Shown: positions 6,303 to 8,736 of the stretch, one piece after another | Layout: each line of letters begins with the position of its first letter | How positions within the stretch are numbered: the first letter of the stretch is position 1 | Assembly: GCA_050945815.1 (NCBI GenBank) | Contig: JBMNTQ010000081.1 | Span: 1 to 8,736 of the forward strand | Source: JBMNTQ01 sp050945815 | GTDB taxonomy: Bacteria > Bacillota > Clostridia > Christensenellales > JBMNTQ01 | DNA: 8,736 bases | Reading direction: 5' to 3' | The notes under the pieces: model-generated | Told to the model about the DNA's origin: nothing | Databases searched by the model: none | What the model saw: only the letters and a program-made list of their open reading frames with translations | Program-made: the position numbers and the translations under genes

Positions 6303-6725
6303 CTACAGTATTTTTGGGTTATCCTCTACTGTGCTAACATCTTTAAGAGCAAACTCCACCGGTGTATTATGCTTTTGACAAGCCCTGCATGTATCCAGAA
6401 GATCCTCCCTCACCCGATCCTCATCCCATGTTGCCTTAAGCAAATAAGCAGGGTTCGGCTTGTTCAAGAATATATAATCCCTTCCCATAGCTTCCGCAAA
6501 GCCTAATCCCCGTCCCCATGTTAAGATGTAGCGAAATCCCACATTGCATACTACAACAGATTTCTCTATGTAGAAGGTTCGAACAGAAAAGGCCTGTACA
6601 GCATTCGCCACGATCTTTCTTGAATCATAGAAGCTAGCTGCAAGGGAAGCAAGGCAAACAAACAGCATACTGGATTCCAAGCCTTCAAAGCCGAAAATCC
6701 CAGTATGCTGTTTGTTTCTCTCCAT
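6303..6725 (-). pseudogene. Remnant of a uroporphyrinogen-decarboxylase-like protein (URO-D/methyltransferase superfamily), amber-interrupted
   Basis: Only the last third of a URO-D-like protein is recognisable. From about residue 78 of the 140-residue ORF it reads EAMGRDYIFLNKPNPAYLL, then WDEDRVREDLLDTCRACQ and PVEFALKDVSTVEDNP, a typical C-terminal block of clostridial URO-D-like proteins (KPNPA...C...EFxLKDxSTV). Full-length relatives are roughly 340-420 residues. The frame then meets TAG at 6303-6305, but sense continues directly after it as RWAQIAQDIVM, matching the usual family ending (often LxxWxxIAxxVV), and stops at TGA 6213. The TAG is plausibly a mutated TGG. The ATG at 6725 has no ribosome site and lies at the edge of an 18-bp inverted repeat, and residues 1-60 do not resemble the family, so the front is missing or scrambled. 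Relatives include corrinoid-linked methyltransferases, so an original demethylase role beside the ene-reductases is possible but unproven. Confidence 0.66.
6656..6717. repeat. 18-bp perfect inverted repeat with 26-base spacer
   Basis: AAACAAACAGCATACTGG (6656-6673) is matched by its exact reverse complement at 6700-6717. Allowing one bulged C, the stem extends three more pairs (ATT/AAT) inward. It lies at the front of the URO-D-like remnant and 186 bases past the stop of the right-hand ene-reductase. The T-rich 3' arms (TTTGTTT) on either strand could allow it to act as a terminator for the upstream ene-reductase. It could also be the scar of a small mobile element or of the event that truncated the pseudogene. 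No transposase and no clear target-site duplication are visible. Confidence 0.8.
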
Positions 6726-6773
6726 TCATGGCTAGCTTAGCCGAATCATCATCAGCAACATCCCAAGCCTGTT

Positions 6774-6798
6774 GGCCGGCAACGTTGCTGCACCGGCC
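6774..6798. repeat. GC-rich dyad (GGCCGG...CCGGCC)
   Basis: GGCCGG (6774-6779) and CCGGCC (6793-6798) pair around a 13-base loop, and GCAACGTTGC (6778-6787) is itself a 10-bp palindrome in the same place. No T-run follows on either strand. It lies in the 177-base gap after the right-hand ene-reductase, which otherwise holds only a small GGCTA/TAGCC hairpin (6730-6742) and no recognisable gene. Confidence 0.4.
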
Positions 6799-6902
6799 GG
6801 CCCAGCAATCCGCCCGTCCAATTTCCTTCAAAGACGATCAGCCCCATCGTATAAAAGCCTCGGGAAAGCGCATACATGGCCACTCTGCCGGGGCCTATGC
6901 TT

Positions 6903-8736
6903 TTAAGAGATCGACCACGCAGCTAAATAGCCGGCGCGGACCGCCTCGCCCACCTGAGCGGTTTGGGAACAGTCTCCAATGATCTTAGCGCGGGGGTGGC
7001 TAAAGAAAATGCCTTCAGCCTCATCCAGACAAGAACGGGTGCCAAAAGAAGTGATCACGGTTTCTGCAAGCAAAGTCTTCTTTTCTCCAGACTTATCTTC
7101 CACTACCACGCCGTCCTTCACAAACTCAAGAACTTTATGGCCCGTCAATATGGTCACATGGTATTCAGCAAGCTTTTTCATGAGTGCCATTTTATTGATC
7201 ATATTGGTGTTTACGGCAACGTCATCCAACATCTCCACAATCGTGACTTTCTTGCCCTCCATCGCGAGCTCTAGCGCACAATCACAGCCCGACAATCCAC
7301 CGCCAGCCATAATCACATTATCTCCAATCTCATTGTGCTGCCTGACATGGGCATCCATAACATCCATTACATTGCTGTTTTCCACTCCGGGTATTTCCGG
7401 GACAACAGCCACAGCTCCCACCGCTACAATAATTTCGTCCGCACCATCCAGTTCCGGTGAATTGGGAACGATTTCTGTGTTGTATTTAATATCCACATTC
7501 ATCTGCTCCACTTGGCGAATCTGGTATTCCATATGCTCCTTAAGCTGCCTTTTAAATGGAGGCGTTGCCGCAGCCGCAATCTGACCGCCCAAAACATCGG
7601 TTTTCTCAAACAGCTTTACTTCATGCCCAATCAGCGCCGCAACCCTGGCTGCTTCCAAGCCAGCCGGACCGCCGCCTACCACGGCGACCTTCTTAGGATG
7701 TTCCGTTTTTCGGATGGCAAACTGTCTTTCTTCACCAGCCGGCATGTTCACAGAACAAGAAACCGGAAGGCCTTTCAGCGCATTTCCTATACAATATTCA
7801 TTGCAACGGATGCACGGGCATATATCCAATATCTTGCCCTCCAATATCTTGTTAACAAAGTCGGCATCCGCTATCAGACCGCGTCCCACAAAAACATAGT
7901 CGGTTATTCCGTTGTTCACACAGTCTGCCGCAGTTTGCGGCGTAAAGTTACCCGTGGTCATAACAGGCTTGTCCGTTACGCTTTTGGCAGCCTTTGCGAC
8001 ATGCGCCATACATGCGTCGCCATAGTATGTCGGCGGGAAGATCCACTCCATCGCTTCATAGCTGCCTGCATCAACGTCAAAAGCATCAACACCGGCCTTA
8101 TCCAGTGCTTGGACAATCTTCAAGCCTTCTTCTATCTCCCGCCCACCGGGAAACTCATGCTGCAAGGTTACGCGAATCAGTATGGGGAAATCCGGGCCTA
8201 CATTTTTCCGAATCTCTTGGACAATTTCAATGGGTAAGCGCATACGGTTCTCAAAGCTTCCGCCATATTCGTCCGTACGATGGTTCCAACACTCCGATAT
8301 AAATTCATCAAGCAGGTAGCCCGTATGAGCATGAATTTCCACACAGTCAAAGCCTACCTCCTTGGCCATGGCTGCCGCACTTCCAAACGACCTAACTATT
8401 TCCTTAATCTCCTCAATGGTTAAAGCGCGCGTCATCTGAGAAGGGTCGGCAAAGAGCGGAACTTCCGATGCAGATACCATTTTCGCACCAGGAACATACC
8501 CGTTTCTGCCTGCACCGCACCCGAGCTGTATACAGACCTTACTGCCATATCCTTGCAGTCTCGTCATAAAGTTGTACCACTGCCGTTTTTGCTCCACCGT
8601 ACCCGCATGGACAGCAACCGCAAACGAAGGGTCTATCGTACTTACAACCTGCGTCTCCATGATAATCAATCCTACGCCGCCTCTAGCACGCGCTTCGTAA
8701 TAATCTGTCAGTTTGTCATCAACAGAAAAGGTGATG
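6903..8736 (-). CDS. NADH:flavin oxidoreductase, BaiH/2,4-dienoyl-CoA reductase-like (4Fe-4S, FMN, FAD), 5'-truncated
   Basis: This is the second ene-reductase of the same architecture, 610 residues in the window. The frame stays open past the TTG at 8669 to the edge (ITFSVDDKLTDYYEARARGG), so only a few tens of N-terminal residues should be missing. Counting from ITFSV: a TIM barrel to about 305 with QLGCGAGRNGY (70-80), the active-site block HAHTGYLL (135-142), NHRTDEYGGSFENRMR (151-166) and VGRGLIAD (283-290); cluster ligands C308, C311, C315, C327 (CX2CX3CX11C); Rossmann GGGPAGLEAAR (354-364); second nucleotide site GGGLSGCDCA (478-487); and terminal IIGDC (585-589). The OYE His/His-Asn pair is altered: H135 is present but the partner position is T138, and the usual HxGR before the barrel centre is GAGR. 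These signs place it in a different subfamily from the gene at 4150-6048. It stops at TAA 6903-6905, with no strong terminator immediately after. Confidence 0.96.
   Translation of the reverse strand, partial: ITFSVDDKLTDYYEARARGGVGLIIMETQVVSTIDPSFAVAVHAGTVEQKRQWYNFMTRLQGYGSKVCIQLGCGAGRNGYVPGAKMVSASEVPLFADPSQMTRALTIEEIKEIVRSFGSAAAMAKEVGFDCVEIHAHTGYLLDEFISECWNHRTDEYGGSFENRMRLPIEIVQEIRKNVGPDFPILIRVTLQHEFPGGREIEEGLKIVQALDKAGVDAFDVDAGSYEAMEWIFPPTYYGDACMAHVAKAAKSVTDKPVMTTGNFTPQTAADCVNNGITDYVFVGRGLIADADFVNKILEGKILDICPCIRCNEYCIGNALKGLPVSCSVNMPAGEERQFAIRKTEHPKKVAVVGGGPAGLEAARVAALIGHEVKLFEKTDVLGGQIAAAATPPFKRQLKEHMEYQIRQVEQMNVDIKYNTEIVPNSPELDGADEIIVAVGAVAVVPEIPGVENSNVMDVMDAHVRQHNEIGDNVIMAGGGLSGCDCALELAMEGKKVTIVEMLDDVAVNTNMINKMALMKKLAEYHVTILTGHKVLEFVKDGVVVEDKSGEKKTLLAETVITSFGTRSCLDEAEGIFFSHPRAKIIGDCSQTAQVGEAVRAGYLAAWSIS

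Noticed and set aside
6303..6305. Pyrrolysine-type recoding of the TAG in the URO-D-like frame
   Set aside because: The gene also lacks its front and its ribosome site, URO-D-like proteins are not known pyrrolysine users, and the local context suggests a lost Trp codon.
6656..6800. Insertion sequence or CRISPR repeat
   Set aside because: There is a single inverted repeat and a GC-rich dyad, with no transposase, no repeated unit with spacers and no clear target duplication.

Overview
The window looks like chromosomal DNA from an endospore-forming, probably anaerobic member of the Bacillota (Clostridia, or a spore-forming Negativicute such as the Sporomusa group). The evidence is a nutrient-germinant receptor operon at the left end, AGGAGG-type ribosome binding sites, and two large FMN/FAD/4Fe-4S ene-reductases of the kind common in strict anaerobes. 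The species cannot be named from sequence alone.

Layout. Bases 1-1677 (+) hold the end of a gerA-type operon: the C-terminal half of a GerAC-family lipoprotein, then a complete GerAB-family membrane subunit, in the C-then-B order typical of clostridial gerK operons. Bases 1678-2259 are mostly non-coding but hold a small unrecognised ORF on the minus strand and a strong minus-strand terminator. Bases 2260-2985 (-) are nagB (glucosamine-6-phosphate deaminase), with about 250 bp of candidate leader upstream and an extended -10 promoter. A 32-bp perfect palindrome lies at 3394-3425. Bases 3564-4025 (-) encode a small single-domain peroxiredoxin. Bases 4150-6048 (-) encode a complete Old Yellow Enzyme/2,4-dienoyl-CoA reductase-type iron-sulfur flavoprotein with its own candidate promoter. 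Bases 6213-6725 (-) hold the wreck of a uroporphyrinogen-decarboxylase-like (URO-D/corrinoid methyltransferase superfamily) gene, with an in-frame amber codon and a large inverted repeat at its front. Bases 6903-8736 (-) are a second, divergent flavoprotein of the same architecture that runs off the right edge.

How the genes fit together. The germination genes are independent of the rest. nagB is a stand-alone amino-sugar catabolic gene with its own terminator. The right half (two ene-reductases, a decayed URO-D-like gene between them, and a peroxiredoxin downstream) reads as one minus-strand accessory cluster. It may once have handled reduction and demethylation of an unsaturated, possibly aromatic or steroid-like, compound; that role is inference, because the substrates cannot be read from the sequence.

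I saw no CRISPR array, tRNA, rRNA, transposase or recognisable riboswitch. I did not find a convincing undescribed system. The most interesting items are the tandem ene-reductases with different active-site signatures and the amber-interrupted URO-D-like remnant between them.
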